This document shows, in pieces, positions 10,503-22,330 of a stretch of DNA of 64,000 bases. The stretch spans positions 38,122,421 through 38,186,420 of the forward strand of contig NC_132929.1 of assembly GCF_047675955.1 (NCBI RefSeq). Reading direction: 5' to 3'. A program made the position numbers and the translations under genes. A model generated the notes under the pieces. That model made no database searches, was not told the DNA's origin, and worked only from the letters and a program-made list of their open reading frames with translations. This DNA is from Chlorocebus sabaeus (lineage: Eukaryota; Chordata; Mammalia; Primates; Cercopithecidae). The stretch's first letter is position 1; the number at the start of each line of letters is the position of its first letter.

Positions 10503-11904
10503 GATGTGAAATTTTTCTGTGCCTCCTGTCTTTGGTTAAGAATTACTAGGCATTCTAAAGTATGTCTTCACCTGTCTGGACAATGTCCCTGCCCTGCTCC
10601 TCAGCCCTTCTTTGGGGTTGGACTCTGCCTGAATTACATAATGAAGGCTGCCAGAGAGGAGGGCAGCTCTGCAGGTGACGAGACTTGAGGACAGTGTGTC
10701 ACCCCTTCCCACTCACTGAGTGTGCAGAACTGCAACCGAGGCAGCTGGAGCCAGGAGGCAACGAGGGTGCTGCAGACACAGCCTGAAAAGTGGTGCCGGC
10801 TTGCGTGGCTCTTTCCAGAGAGAAAAAATAATTTGCCTTTCCATTTGTACAGAATGTCGCTGCTTCCCATTCTTCCTCTATACAGAAGGAAAGGGAAAAG
10901 AAGTCATTATTCCAAAACACGACGGAAGAAAGAGAACTAGTCCCATTCAGGGAAGTCAAGTTTCTGGCTGGGCTGTGCTTTGCAACTTCATTAAACCCGT
11001 GTGTTATTTTGAGTGGCGGGAATAATAGGACTTGCACCTAATCAAGGAAAGGAATTCCAAACAAAAGCTTGGGTGGGGTTTCCTGGGCAGAAGCGTGATA
11101 TTGTAATAAATGGGAAGCAGGGTTCTACAGTCCAATCTCTGGTCTGATTACACAAATTATAGCAAAGGGCCTGTTTTCAAAGGAATGTAACACACCCCAC
11201 CGAGGCCCCTCCTCAGCGGGCGTGTCTTCATTTCCTCAAGCTCACTCCTTAACAGCTAACGCCTTTGCCAGAGGAGCTGAGGGCCCTATGCGGGATAATT
11301 AGGATGCCTTCTTTAGGGTCTCTGCCTTGGGGCCATTTTACAGGTGAGTTTACCTTATGCTCAAATCCTTTAGGGACTCCTGTGGCTAAATTCTCTGCCC
11401 TTCTCTTGCTTTACTGAACAGAAAGTGAATGCAGGAACCTGACCTTCCAGTCACAATTGCGAACATTTCCAAGCACTAATGAGTTGAGGAAAGCATTTAG
11501 ATGAAGAGTCTCTCTCTTTCTCTCTCTCTCTTTTTTTTTCCTGCAAAAGGTGTATCATCCCTTGCCACTGTGCCAGATCGCCTGCTGCTATCATTGGTCT
11601 TCAGATGCCCACCCCGGCCTCCTCCTTCCCTTTCCGACTCCCTGGGCTCAGCCAGTTGAGCCACTGAGGAATTCTCCCTGCTGCTTCTTCTTGCAGTATC
11701 CTGCTCCCTACCCCACTTTTTCTTTCCTTTCTTTCCCATCTTCAGATTTTAACATCCTCTCCTCACAAAAGCTCCCTGTCCTTATCCTTCCTGGATTGTC
11801 CTTGAGTCTCTGTTAGATCCCTGGAGCACCCTGGGTTCAGGTTTTGAGTTATCTCACCCAGTATTAAGTGATACCTTCGCTTTTTTTTTTTTCCCTTTTA
11901 ACTT
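10503..11904. other. Mostly non-repetitive, moderately GC-rich in the middle
   Basis: No repeat is confidently assigned. About 11505-11540 is a (CT)n/T tract. A good isolated splice-donor match, CAG|GTGAGT, is at 11341-11349, but no acceptor, start or CpG island supports an exon. About 11550-11850 is C/T-rich and could be old L2. Confidence 0.4.
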
Positions 11905-11985
11905 ACAAGCTCCTCGAAGTCTAGAACTGTCCATCTTCAAATTCGCGATACCTGGCACATAATAGATACACCCGAATAGTTTGGA
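11905..11985 (+). mobile_element. L2-like 3' end fragment
   Basis: The pattern 'acaagctcctcgaagt...gatacctggcacataatagat' resembles the conserved L2 3' end. Short and diverged. Confidence 0.45.
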
Positions 11986-12394
11986 GATACTGTCTCTTAA
12001 ACAAATTATATATTCTGATTTTATTTTTTACGACAGCCAATTTATGCCCTGTAGAAGTTGTATTTCTATTATAGCCCTATCTATGTAGTATTAAAAATTT
12101 TTTATACCATTTTGGTTTGTTTTTACCCGTATATCTTGCTGCCTTGTCTCTGTTTAACTTTAAGATGCAAGGAGCCCAGTAACTGTGCAGCAACGCATCA
12201 CAGGACAGTTGCCTGACACCTGGGTTGTGGCCCTCATCCTTCACTGGGGATGTGTTCAGGTTACTGCAGAATCAGAAGGGCAAGATGAAATCATACAGGT
12301 GCTGGTGCCTACCTCCTCCTTGCCTGTCTGATGCAGCCTCCCTCTGCTCCCTCTTGGCTCTGCCCCTTCCAACCTTCCTGAACATCTCTCCTCC

Positions 12395-12396
12395 AT

Positions 12397-12431
<35 letters not shown>

Positions 12432-13521
12432 TTTCCATAGGTTTTTGGGGGAACAGGCGGTATTTGGTTACATGAATAAGTTCTTTAGTGGTGATTTCTG
12501 AGATTTTGGTGCACCCATCACCTGAGCAGTATACGCTGAACCCAATTTGTAGTCTTTTATCCCTCACCCCCTCCCACCCTTTCCCTCGAGTCCCCAAAGT
12601 CCACTGTATCATTCTTATGCCTTTGCATCTTTGTAGCTTAACTCCCACTTATGAATGAGAATATATGACGTTTGGTTTTCCATTCTTGAGTTGCTTCATT
12701 TAGAATAATAATCTCCAGTTCCGTTTAGGTTGCTGCAAATGCCATTCATTCCTTTTTAATGACTGAGTAGTATTCCATCACACACACACGCACACACACA
12801 TACATCAGTTTCTTTATCCACTCATTGATTGATGGACATTTGGGCTGGTTCCATGTGTTCGCAGTTGCGAATTGTGCTGCTATAAACATGCGTGTGTAAG
12901 TAATTTTTTTGTATGATGACTTTCCCCTGAGTAGATACACAGTAGTGGCATTGCTGGATCAAATTGTAGTTCTAATTTTAGTTCTTCAGGGAATCTCCAC
13001 ACTGTTTTCCATAGTGGTTGTACTAGTTTACATTCCCACCAGCAGCGTAGAAGTGTTCCCTGTTTACTGCATCCACACCAACATCTGTTATGTTTTTTAT
13101 TTTTTGATTATGGCTGTTCTTGCAGGAGTAAAGTGGTATTGCATTGTGGTTTTGATTTGCATTTCCCTGGTCATTAGTGATGATGAGCATTTTTTCCATA
13201 CATTTGTTGGCCATTTGTATGCGTTCTTTTGAGAATCGTCTATTCATGTTCTTAGCCCACTTTTTGATGAGCTTGTTTGTTTTCTTCTTGCTGATTTGAG
13301 TTTGTTGTCGATTCTGGTTATTAGTCCTTTGTCAGATGTATAGATTGTGAAGATTCTCTCCCACTCGGTGGGTTGTCTGTTTACTCAGGTGACTGTTCCT
13401 TTTGCCCTGCAAAAGCTCTTGAGTTTAATTAAGTCCCACCTATTTATCTTTGTTTTTATTGCATTTGCTTTGGGTTCTTGGTCATGAAATCCTTGCCTAA
13501 GCCAATGTGTGGAAGGTCTCC
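12395..13521 (-). mobile_element. L1 3' end, antisense (L1PB/MA-like), 5'-truncated
   Basis: A (TTTA)n tail at 12395-12435 is followed by 'ggtttttgggggaacaggcgg' (split by a mutation), 'tttggttacatgaataag', 'gagattttggtgcacccatcac' and the antisense ORF2 end through 'cttggtcatgaaatccttgcc'. A CA-rich insertion at 12780-12803 is an internal microsatellite. ORF2 is not intact. The length of about 1.1 kb is a typical 5'-truncated insertion. Confidence 0.9.
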
Positions 13522-13969
13522 CATTCATGTGTCTGCCGCACTTTGTGCATACTGGCCTTGTCTCTCTCCCGTTGGGCACAGTGACCTGTCATCCTGCCAG
13601 GATTGGCTTCGCTGGCCTCCTCTGGGAAGCCTTCTGGGATTCCTTCAACTTCCTGCACCCTGCCCTGAACTCTATGGGTGAAAGCCCCCAGTGTGCATCA
13701 TGTTTTATCATAGTCTTTGTTTATGGGTCTCGCCTCCCACTGGATGGAAGGGGGTGGGGTTCTCAGGAAGGGAGACCTGGCCTTACTCCTTTTGGTATTG
13801 TCCAGCATCTAGCCGAGTGCCAGGCATGCAGTAACTACTAGGTAATCCAGTAAGTTACTTGATAAGGGGCATTTTCTTCTTTAAATAATGAATTTTTAAA
13901 ACTTAGTGGTGGTGTTTTGAGTTTTAAAATGATTGCCCATGTCCTGGTATAATTAGGGCTCTGCACTGT
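13522..13969. other. Unassigned, weak L2-like end
   Basis: About 13725-13850 weakly resembles an L2/MIR 3' end ('ccagcatctagccgagtgccaggc'). Otherwise nothing is recognised. Confidence 0.35.
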
Positions 13970-14075
13970 GCAACTCTGTTTTACGCATGAGGGAATGGAG
14001 ACTCAGAATCCTTAGCCACACAGCTGGCAGGAGGCAGGATGGTGCCTCAGCATCAGGCCTTCAGAGACTTCCTCT
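13970..14075 (-). mobile_element. MIR fragment, antisense
   Basis: The order 'tttacgcatgagggaatggaga', 'cacacagctggcagg', 'ggcaggatg' matches the antisense MIR core ('acagatgaggaaactgagg', 'cacacagctagtaag', 'agccaggatt'). Confidence 0.55.
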
Positions 14076-14455
14076 GGTGGGCTTCTCCCCAAACAAGAGA
14101 GAGTCCTGGAGACTTCATAAAAATGTTATGCTGGCAGGAGATTTCTGGTGTGCCTGTGGGGTGGAGGCAGGTTGGACTCCAGGGAACAGGAACAGCTTTC
14201 AGAATTGCCTCTGATACAGTCCAGAGGTGACCTTTTCACACATTGGTGGCAAGACTCATTTCAGTCTGCAAAGTGGAAAGATTTCAGAGAATGAGAAAGG
14301 AGAGATGAAGTTCTGTGAACACTACAGAAGGTTGTGTTGAGGTTAGCCGCTCCCCTGAATTGTATACCTTATAGATTGTCTTACACATTTTTACTTTTGT
14401 GTTGTTTTTCCTGTGTATATTACTTTTCCTATGCTGTGCAAGATATTGCATTCCC

Positions 14456-14734
14456 AGGCTGGGCACAGTGGCTCATGCCTGTAATCCCAGCACTTTGGGA
14501 GGTCGAGGAGGGTGGATCACTTAAGGCCGGGAGTTCAAGACCACCCTCGACAACATGGCAAAACCCCGTCTCTACTAAAAATACAAAAATTAGCTGGGCA
14601 TGGTGTCGGGTGCCTGTACTCCCAGCTACTGGGGAAGCTGAGGCAGGAGAATCGCTTGAACCCCGGGAGGTGGAGGTTGCAGTGAGCAGAGATCTCTCCA
14701 CTCCTGCCTGGGTGACAGAAAGAGACTCCATGTC

Positions 14735-14763
<29 letters not shown>
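14456..14763 (+). mobile_element. Alu SINE with target-site duplication
   Basis: Complete dimer starting GGCTGGGCACAGTGGCTCATG with a long A tail (about 28 A). GATATTGCATTCCC (14442-14455) and GATACTGCATTCCC (14764-14777) flank it as a 14-bp duplication with one difference. Confidence 0.97.
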
Positions 14764-14765
<2 letters not shown>

Positions 14766-14777
14766 TACTGCATTCCC

Positions 14778-15689
14778 TCCACTGACACACACATACTCAG
14801 AAATGCTTATAAATATCCCATTGTTGCCTGCATCATTAGCCCAGAGGAGAGATGCATGCGGGAGCTGCTAATTTGTGCTTGTCTGCTTGCTAGAGATTCA
14901 CCAGCAGCAAACCCAGACAAGCTGTTAATAAGTGTTAAACGCCCCAGAGGCTGCATGCTGGGTGGAGTCCCAGCCAACACTCAGGGGACAAAAACCTTTC
15001 CCTTGAGGTAGCCTCTCTTGATTGCTATGGTAAATAAAGTTCGTAAATAGCATTTTTAGAAGTATTTACAATATTCTTTCTGTACAGTAAAATTTCATTT
15101 GTTTGGGATAATGAAAGTCATCTAACTTAGAAGCTATAGGGACAATTTAAAAACATTAAAGTATATACATAATAAATTGCACTAAACTGACATGATATTT
15201 CTAAAAGACGTTTCTGAAATATGATGTGTGACACAAATTTCAGGCATTATTGCCCAATAGAGGGATTTAGGGGATCTGTGCTAATGGATATTTAAGAGCA
15301 GCAATTAACATACCACTTGGTAATGAAGTACTCCTGGATTGCTTAAGGGGCACTGCCTGGCAACAGTTGGACCCTTAAATTCCTTACATAGCCCAGTGTT
15401 CATTTGAATGAACTTAAAACTATTTGACTCCCCTTGTTCTGCTAGACAAACACTTTAAACTTCTAGTTGTGGGTCTAGGGTTGTCTCACATTATGAATTA
15501 ATGTGGTCTACATGAAGGACATCCATCCTCCTATGTTTTAAATCAGCAAATATTTGAATATGTGCTGTGTGCAGCAGTGTTGGTCAGCCTTCAAATAATA
15601 AAAAGTATTTCCCGCCCTCAGGAAGTTTGCAGTCCACTGTGTAGGATAGACAGAGAAACTGGCATTTGGCCCTGGCATAGCATTGTCAA
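14778..15689. other. AT-rich non-repetitive sequence
   Basis: No repeat, exon or RNA gene is recognised. Confidence 0.5.
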
Positions 15690-15895
15690 GGGGCCGGGCT
15701 TTGGAGTTGGATGGCTCTGCTGTTTACTAGCGCTGTGTGTGTGTGTATGTGTGTGTGTGTGTGTGTGTGTTTTACCTCTTAAGCCTCAGTTTCTTCATCT
15801 GTAAAATGAGGAGCATGATGCATCTTAAGGTTATTGTGAGGAAGAACGAGGTAAACCCATGTAAACTCTCAAGCATAAATGTTCGTTGTTTATCT
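15690..15895 (+). mobile_element. MIR with an embedded GT microsatellite
   Basis: The MIR order is clear: 'ggagttggatggctctgc', 'gtttactagc', then 'gctgtgtg...', and after the repeat 'cctcagtttcttcatctgtaaaatgagg'. The (GT)n array at 15734-15771 lies exactly where MIR normally reads 'agctgtgtgacc'. This suggests that the short GTGTG core expanded in place. Confidence 0.8.
15734..15771. repeat. (GT)n microsatellite
   Basis: About 18 GT units with one AT interruption, inside a MIR. Likely length-polymorphic. Confidence 0.95.
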
Positions 15896-16104
15896 GGTGT
15901 GGTTGCTGCTGATGCAGTAAGGAAATGGCTGAGATGAAGCATGGCAAATGTTCCATTAGACTAGGTATGTGTTATATCCCTGAGAACACACAGGTGTGAG
16001 CAGGATAACTCCTGGTGAGGGGTTGAGATGGGGGCAAGAGAGGCCAATAGTTGGGGAAAAAGTTAGAAGGAAAAAGTTAGATGAGCAGGACATCAGTACT
16101 TCTC

Positions 16105-16240
16105 TGTTCATCCATTTGGCAAACATTTTTGGTGTGCCAGAGACTTCACTAGGCACTGGGATTATAGGAGTGACTTAGAACAGATTAAAAACCCTGTTGG
16201 AGCCTGCATTCCCATGGGAGAGAGAAGGGAAGTGCATACC
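16105..16240 (-). mobile_element. L2-like 3' end, antisense
   Basis: 'ttcatccatttggcaaacatt', 'gtgccagagacttcactagg' and 'cactgggattataggagtga' follow the antisense L2 3' end. Confidence 0.5.
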
Positions 16241-16449
16241 CACGTGTGTAAGAACACTGAGGTGAGGGGTATAAGGTGAGTTCTAGGAATGTGGAGTAGT
16301 TAAATATGGCCAGAAAGTAGAGGGATGTGCATGGGGTGTAGGGGAACTGGATGGCCAGGCTTAGGAGGGAAGTAAGCACATATTTGGGAAGGCCTGATAC
16401 TCCTTTCTAAAAAACCCCTGGCAACATTGAGAAGCCACAGAAACCTTTC

Positions 16450-16691
16450 CTTTTTTTTTTTTTTTTTTTTTTTTTTGAGATTGGGTCTTGCTGTGTTGCC
16501 CAGGCTGGAGCACAGTGGCACAAGCACAGCTCACTGCAGCCCCAAACTCCTGAACTCAAGAGATGCTCTCACCTCAGTCCAAGTCCTCGCCTTGTTGCCC
16601 AGGCTGATCTCAAACTCCCAGGCACAAGCAGTCTTCCTGCCCCAGCCTTTCAAAGCACTGGGGTTATAGGCATGAGCTGCTGTGCCCAGCC
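16450..16691 (-). mobile_element. Alu SINE, antisense, internally deleted
   Basis: A 26-T tail is followed by GAGATTGGGTCTTGCTGTGTTGCC. The left and right arms are joined by a deletion near 16575-16590, so the unit is only about 240 bp. It ends GTGCCCAGCC. Highly diverged, AluJ-like. Confidence 0.93.
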
Positions 16692-16699
16692 TACTTTAA

Positions 16700-17245
16700 A
16701 CATAAATAAATAAATAAATATTTTTATCTGCTGTCATTGTAACACTTATTTCTTATAGAAAATATATACAAAATTAGAAAGTAAAAGCAAAATACCCATA
16801 GCCCCCACCTCTCAGGAAAAAAATTTGTAGTTTGACCAACTTATTTTCAGGTTCTGCCCCCATGGCATTAATTTATTTCTTGAGTCAACATAGTTACGAT
16901 CATAAGTACAGTTTAGTTATCTGGTTTTTCCCCACTTTAATAAAGTAAGCATTTTCTCAAATTCTTGTAAACAGTATTTTACTGGCTAAGTAGTATCCAG
17001 TCGGGAGTATGAAACATGGTTGACTTAACCAGCTCTTTCTTTCAGATCATTCAGTTGTTTCCAAGACCTTATTAGCATAAAGAATGAATGTTGAGCATCT
17101 TTATATGTGAAAGCATTTCTGTACCTGAGATGATTTCCTAATGTTAAATCGGCAACATTGTGATTACTAGTTCAAGGCCCTGGACATTTTCAAAGATGTT
17201 TGCAGTTTGGAACACATTGTCAGCGTACTTCCCTAAAAGATTGCA
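16700..17245 (-). mobile_element. Old L1ME-like 3' region, antisense
   Basis: After a (TAAA)n run, the stretch carries antisense L1M landmarks: 'aaagtaagcattttctcaaatt', 'tattttactggctaagtagt' and 'ggacattttcaaagatg'. It is diverged and carries no coding sequence. Confidence 0.6.
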
Positions 17246-17401
17246 CTGACCAAAAAATAGTGTAAACCTCTCTGTGTCATGAGACACCTGGAGGCATGGT
17301 GAGGGTGGATTTGAGCTCCAAGATGCTGGCGGGAGTAATAGCCATTAGGAGACAAAGTCTCCCCCAAGGCAATGGCATTGCTGAGAAAGAACGAGGGGAC
17401 C

Positions 17402-17698
17402 GGCCAGGAGCTGTGGCTCACGCTTGTAATCCCAGTACTTTGGGAGTCCGAGGAGGGTAGATCACTTGAGGGCAGGAGTTTGGGACCAGTGTGACAAACA
17501 TAGCAAAACCCCATATGTACTAAAAATACAAAAATTACCCAGACGTGAGGGCGCAAGCCTGAAATCCCAGCTACTCGGGGGGGATGAGGCAGGAGAATTG
17601 CTTGAACCTGGGAGGTGGAGGTTGCAGTGAGCCAAGATCATGCCAGTGTACTGCAGCCTGGGTGACAGAGTGAAACTCTGTCTTGGGGGGAAAAAAAT
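17402..17698 (+). mobile_element. Alu SINE with target-site duplication
   Basis: Dimer starting GGCCAGGAGCTGTGGCTCACG. The tail is GGGGGGAAAAAAA rather than pure A. GAGGGGACC flanks it at 17393-17401 and 17699-17707. Confidence 0.96.
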
Positions 17699-17707
17699 GA
17701 GGGGACC

Positions 17708-18124
17708 TTGCTTGAATGTGAAATGTGTAGGCTTGTGGCACATCATGAACTTCAGCCAGGCATGCCGAAGATGATGCCTTTTAGTTTAGGACCTCCAAAA
17801 TTCCCTCTTCCCTTTCCCCCGTAGTCTGTACCTTGTAGCCATTTGCTTCAATGTCAGTATCCCCTACTGAATTGAGTTCTCTGAGCCCACAACGGCAGAT
17901 ATTAGCATTTTTATGTCCCTAGTTATTGTTTAAGGTCTATAAAATGGGGGGGGGGGTGGTGAAGGGAAAGGGGACTGGGCATCGAGTGTGGCTTGGGCAA
18001 GGAACATGATCCTTGTCCCAGTGTGACTGGGGCTGGCAGGGCTGGGCAGCAGGAGGGAGCGGCAGGAGGGGAGGGGACAAACCTCCCTGCCGTGGGTGAG
18101 GTAGATTGGAGCCCGGGCAGGCAG
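17708..18124. other. Unassigned, with poly-G and G-rich tracts
   Basis: A run of about 10 G at 17946-17955 and a G-rich segment at 18028-18077 are notable. The latter has several GGG/GGGG runs, but some loops exceed 7 nt. No gene or repeat is recognised. Confidence 0.5.
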
Positions 18125-18225
18125 TGGTGGAAGATTTGGGCCTCCATCGTGGCTCTGGTTTCACCACTGAGTGACCTGGAGCAAACCATCGCACTCTCTC
18201 CATGCTTCATTTTCCTCAGGAGGGT
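18125..18225 (+). mobile_element. MIR fragment
   Basis: 'tggctctggtttcaccactgagtgacctgg', split across the core, then 'cttcattttcctcagg' follow the MIR order. Confidence 0.6.
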
Positions 18226-18715
18226 GCCAGCAGCGGCAATTTCTTTAAATGGAACATTGAACGATTGTTTTTAGGTCTATAGGTAAGAGGTACAATTTAA
18301 AGAAAAGGCAGGGTGATGAAATCAAACTCAGAGGACTCACAAGTAGCTCTCTTTGGAATGTTGGAAGCACGGTCCGTGGCCCACGGGGAGTGATCAGTCT
18401 GTGTTAGCAACAGAGATGGGTGATAACAGCCACTCATTGGAGGGTACCTTTCTCACTGACCAGCTGGGAATAGTGTGTTTCTTTGGGTAGTCTCTGCCTC
18501 TCAACAGATGGAAACACCTTCTCCATTGACCCTGCCCTTGCACTTGTCCTTTGGAAAATATCCTTGGCCTGGGCTTTTGGGGCTGGGAACACATTCCCCA
18601 GCCCTGCCCTCCTGAGCTCTCCTGCAGCTGCTGGAAGAAGCACCTGGAGGATGCCCATGCACCCCACTCAGGTCCTTCCAGAATCTCGAGGCTAGATAAC
18701 CCCAGTGTTAGAGCA
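18226..18715. other. Non-repetitive sequence
   Basis: Three overlapping ORFs of 70-119 codons occur on both strands, with none favoured. I recognise no gene. Confidence 0.5.
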
Positions 18716-19162
18716 TGTATGAGCTTCTGAGGGCTGCTGTAACATGTGACCACAACTGGTGGCTTGTAACACCAGGAATCTATTCTCTCCCGGTTCTGGA
18801 AGCCAGAAGTCCCAAATCAGGGTGTCTGTCGGGCCATGCTCCCTTCAAAGGCTCTGGGGAGAATCCTTCTGTGCCTCTTTAAGCTGCTGGTGGCTTCACG
18901 CCTTCCTCGTCTTGTGTCTGTGTCACGCCACACTATGCCTCTGTCTTCATACAGTCTGCCTGTTCTTTTGTGTTTTTTCTCTGTCTCTTCTAAGGTCACT
19001 TCTCATTGGATTTGGGAGCCCCCTGTGTAATCCAGGATGCTCTCCTCTCCATAGCCCTAATTACGTCTGCAAATATCATTTTCTCAAATAAGGTCACATT
19101 CACAGGTTCCAGGAATTAAGATGTAGGTATATCTTTAGGGGGGCCACCATTCAACTCCTACA
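18716..19162 (-). mobile_element. MaLR-type solo LTR (MLT1-like), antisense
   Basis: The plus strand begins TGTATGAGCTTCTGAGGGCT and ends CAACTCCTACA, the reverse-complemented ends of an ERVL-MaLR LTR. Landmarks between are 'ggttctggaagccagaagtc', 'cattggatttggga', 'aaataaggtcacattcacag' and 'ggccaccattcaac'. A 5-bp duplication is not evident after decay. Confidence 0.7.
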
Positions 19163-20455
19163 GGCCAGAGGTGGAGGTGTGCTCTCATGGGAAGACCAAA
19201 GGGTCCCCTCTGGGCACCCAAGTCACAGATATTTGGCCTGACCTGGCTCTAGAGCCTCTCTTCCTTCTTAGGAGAAACTGGGAGATTCAGAAAGTTCCCA
19301 GCGTGAGGTAGGGTTAGCCTGGCATTTGGTGCCCAGGATCGCCTGGGTGCTAGGGTGGTCTTCTCAGGCACACTCTGCTACCCAGATTTTCTGGAAGGAT
19401 GGCACTTCTAGCTCACGCATGAGGTTGGTGCAGCCTGGAGTCAGATATCTCTCTTGGCTTCTTGTGTAAGCCGGTGAACTCAGTGGCAGTAATTGTAGCT
19501 GTGGTTGGATTTTTGTGGTAAAGGGGAATGGCTGTGGAAAACAGAAGCTGGGTAGCACGTGAGAGAAATTTTGTGATTGTGTAGGATAGGCAAGGCTGAA
19601 TTTCAGTTACCGGAATAGTTTTATAAACACTCCACATACGTGAATGCCAACAGTATAATTCAAATGAGAAGCGAGGATTTGTCATTGTGGAGGTCAGGTA
19701 TGGGTTATGTTTCAGGGTTAATAATCAAGCTAAAGTTAATTCCTGGCTTTAAAGCTACAGTTGATGAAGAAGTAATTTTGTGTGAGTTTTCCCTTTCTGC
19801 CTTGCTCTGTCAAAGCTCTGTTCAGTTCTTTGGTGATAACTGTCCTCTCTCTTCCTTCTCTATCTCTCCTCTCCCTTTGCTTTTCCTTATGCCAGCGCTC
19901 CTCCTCTTTCCTCTTCTCAAGACTCTTCAGGGCCATTGAACATACCAACAGGATTGCCCTGTTGATGTGAATGCGTTTCCACAGTGGTTTCAAAGTGGCT
20001 CGATCCAAAAGCTTAGGAGGTTTTTAGGGATTGGCCTTTCTGGACCACATTCTCCCCGCCCCACCCATGGGGAGGGTGCCAGGCGGATCCCTGGCTTGGT
20101 TCCAAGTGTGTCAACAGTCTATTGCTTTCTAGTTCAACAATAGGGAATAATCTTGGGTAAACATGGCCGTTGGAAAAAAGCAAATATTTGTCTTGGCAGT
20201 TGTAGTCATTCAAGTATCTAGCCCCTCTTGTGTTTCTGAGGGAGCTATGCCAGAATGTATGGCATAAAATCCCACATCTGGTTAGGAAATACTGGTAGGA
20301 ATAGATAAATAAAGGATGTTTGGAAGGCAGTGCTCTTTCTCCTTTCTTCTTTGTCTTTCTCTTTCTTTGTCCTACTCTCCCTGTCTCCCTCACCTCTCTG
20401 AACAAGTCTGAATATTCTCTTTTCCCTAATTTTGGTTGCTTAAGCTAGTGTTTCT
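19163..20455. other. Non-repetitive sequence with CT-rich patches
   Basis: Pyrimidine-rich patches lie at about 19845-19920 and 20328-20400. No repeat or exon is recognised. Confidence 0.5.
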
Positions 20456-20658
20456 CAAGTTTAGCCTGTTGACATTTTGGGCCAGATCATTTTTTGTCAT
20501 ACGGTGCTGTTCTTACCATCAGAGGATGTTTAGCAGCTGCGTCAGCCTCTACAAACTATGCCAGCAGCACTAGGCCCCAGTGGTGGATACCAAAAATTTC
20601 CCCAGACAATGCTGAATGTGTCCTGTGTGGGAAAATTGCCCTTGGTTGAGAACCACTG
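20456..20658 (+). mobile_element. MER20 (hAT-Charlie), second copy
   Basis: Starts AGTGTTTCTCAAG and ends GGTTGAGAACCACTG, with 'gacattttgggccagat', 'gaggatgtttagcagc' and 'caaaaatttccccagaca' between. GCTTAAGC and GCTAAGC on either side are a decayed target duplication. Confidence 0.92.
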
Positions 20659-20728
20659 GCTAAGCCAATCTTCTCCAAGGTGGTAAGCGTACTACTGGTG
20701 GCGTAGTGGAAGAAGCTTCCACGTACGG

Positions 20729-20752
20729 GTGTGTGTGTGTGTGTGTGTGTGT
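20729..20752. repeat. (GT)n microsatellite
   Basis: Twelve uninterrupted GT units. Confidence 0.95.
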
Positions 20753-20759
20753 AGGGAGG

Positions 20760-21417
20760 AGTGGCAGTTGGGTTCCTTAACCTTTGCACTTACTTCTTAA
20801 GGATCACTTTTCAACCCAGTTGTAGTCAGCCGGTCATAATGTGGGTCTCACAGCAGTGAAGGCAGCTGGTGATGATCAATCAACATGATAGGCCGTTCAC
20901 TTTTAGAGCAGGTCTTAGCTATCTTCCTTTTCAGGCTTATTGCTCTTCCTCCAGTGGTTTTAAAATGCAGATGCCAGTTGCACTGAGGGCGCTCAGGAGA
21001 GGAGCCTGACACTTGGCACGTTTTGGTTGCGTTATTCCTCAGCCAGGCAGCAAAGCATGACAGGAGTCTATTGCCCATCACTCCTGGGAGTCAGTCAAAC
21101 TTACTTCATGTCATCTGGGGAGAAGGTGCCAAACTGGAATGTCAAGGTGACGTGCTCTTTGGGTAAATGTAGCTCCTGGACCTTCTCAAGCATGACTGCA
21201 CTTTTTACAGCCAGCAGTCTTGCTTCTTTAGAAAACTTAATAGACTCTATCCCTACGGAACTGTCCATCTACCCTTAAAACCTTACATATTTTTATCATT
21301 TTTTAAAAACACACTTTCAGAGTTTTGAGCTTGTTGTAGTAATGTCATACTGACACAATTAAGTTAAAAACAAGGTGCTTTACCTTCATGTGTTGCCTCC
21401 TGTTTTTAGCTAGTTAT
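20760..21417. other. Non-repetitive sequence
   Basis: No gene or repeat is recognised. Confidence 0.5.
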
Positions 21418-21780
21418 TGGGAATTGTAAACATCTGCAGGAATAGAAGGAACGGTAGGCTCCCATGCACCAGCTTGTCTCCAGTTTTCAATACATGAGCC
21501 ATCTTGTTTTAACTAGAGTCCCCTTTCTCCATTCACTTGATTATTTTGACATAAATCCTCAACAACACATCATTTCATCTGTACATATTTGAGTGTACAC
21601 CTCCGAAGGGCTCTTTTCTTAAACACGATTATAATCCCCCCAAAGAAAGGAACCACCATTACACCTAAACATTCCTCAATATTAAACATTTGTTGCATTT
21701 GGTTGATATATCTCTTACATATCTTGTGGTCCACCCTGTAAAACCTTTTCATGTAATCAAAATCTTCAAGGGCAGGACAG
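21418..21780 (-). mobile_element. Old L1ME-like 3' region, antisense
   Basis: The order 'attgtaaacatctgcagg', 'catgagccatcttgtttta', 'taaacatttgttgcatttgg', 'tgatatatctcttacatat' follows the antisense L1ME 3' region also seen at 49120 and 57470. A 122-codon minus-strand ORF crosses it and is not supported. Confidence 0.55.
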
Positions 21781-22036
21781 ACCTGGAAGTCATCTTTTGT
21801 GTCTTTGCGTCTGATAGGCGAGGGTGCAGAGCCTTGTGCCGGGCACCTGGCGGGAACATCGTAGATAACCTGCTTTTCCTCTAATTCCCTGTTATGCTCT
21901 TCTTTCCAGGTTCTCTGGCTTGACACTGGGCATAGCACTTTCTTAAGGGTAGTGCTCAGCTGGTGGGTGTCCTGAATTGCTTGACAGTTCCTTCCCCCAT
22001 GCCTGCCCTTGGGTGGGCTGCTGTCATTGTCACCTC

Positions 22037-22330
22037 CTTTTTGTTTTTGTAAGTCAGGGTCTTGCTCTATTGCTCAGGCTGGAGTACAGTGGCACAATCA
22101 TGACTTACTGTAATCTCGACCTCCTGGGCTCAAGTGATCCTTTCACCTCAACCTCCTGAGTAGCTGGGACTACAGGTGTGTGCCACCACACCCAGCTAAT
22201 TTTTTGTTTTTATTTTTTGTAAAGACAGGTTCTCACTCTGTTGCCCAGGCTGGTCTCGAACTCCAGAGCCCAAGCTATCCTCCCACCTTGGCCTCCCAAA
22301 GTGCTGGGATTACAGGCCAGCCATTTTGCC
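22037..22330 (-). mobile_element. Alu SINE, antisense (AluJ-like)
   Basis: Short impure T tail, then CAGGGTCTTGCTCTATTGCTCAGG, a central (T/A)-rich linker and 'ctcccaaagtgctgggattac' near its end. The last 20 bases of the left arm are altered. Confidence 0.95.

Noticed and set aside
11200..11349. Possible exon ending at a strong CAG|GTGAGT donor
   Set aside because: No acceptor, no promoter or CpG island, and no favoured frame. A single donor match is weak evidence.
14334..15011. 225-codon ORF on the plus strand, the longest in the window
   Set aside because: It runs straight through a full Alu and its A tail (14456-14763). The peptide is translated Alu plus flanks.
18028..18077. G-quadruplex candidate
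   Set aside because: Several G runs are present, but loops of 8-10 nt exceed the usual limit. Too weak to list as a feature.
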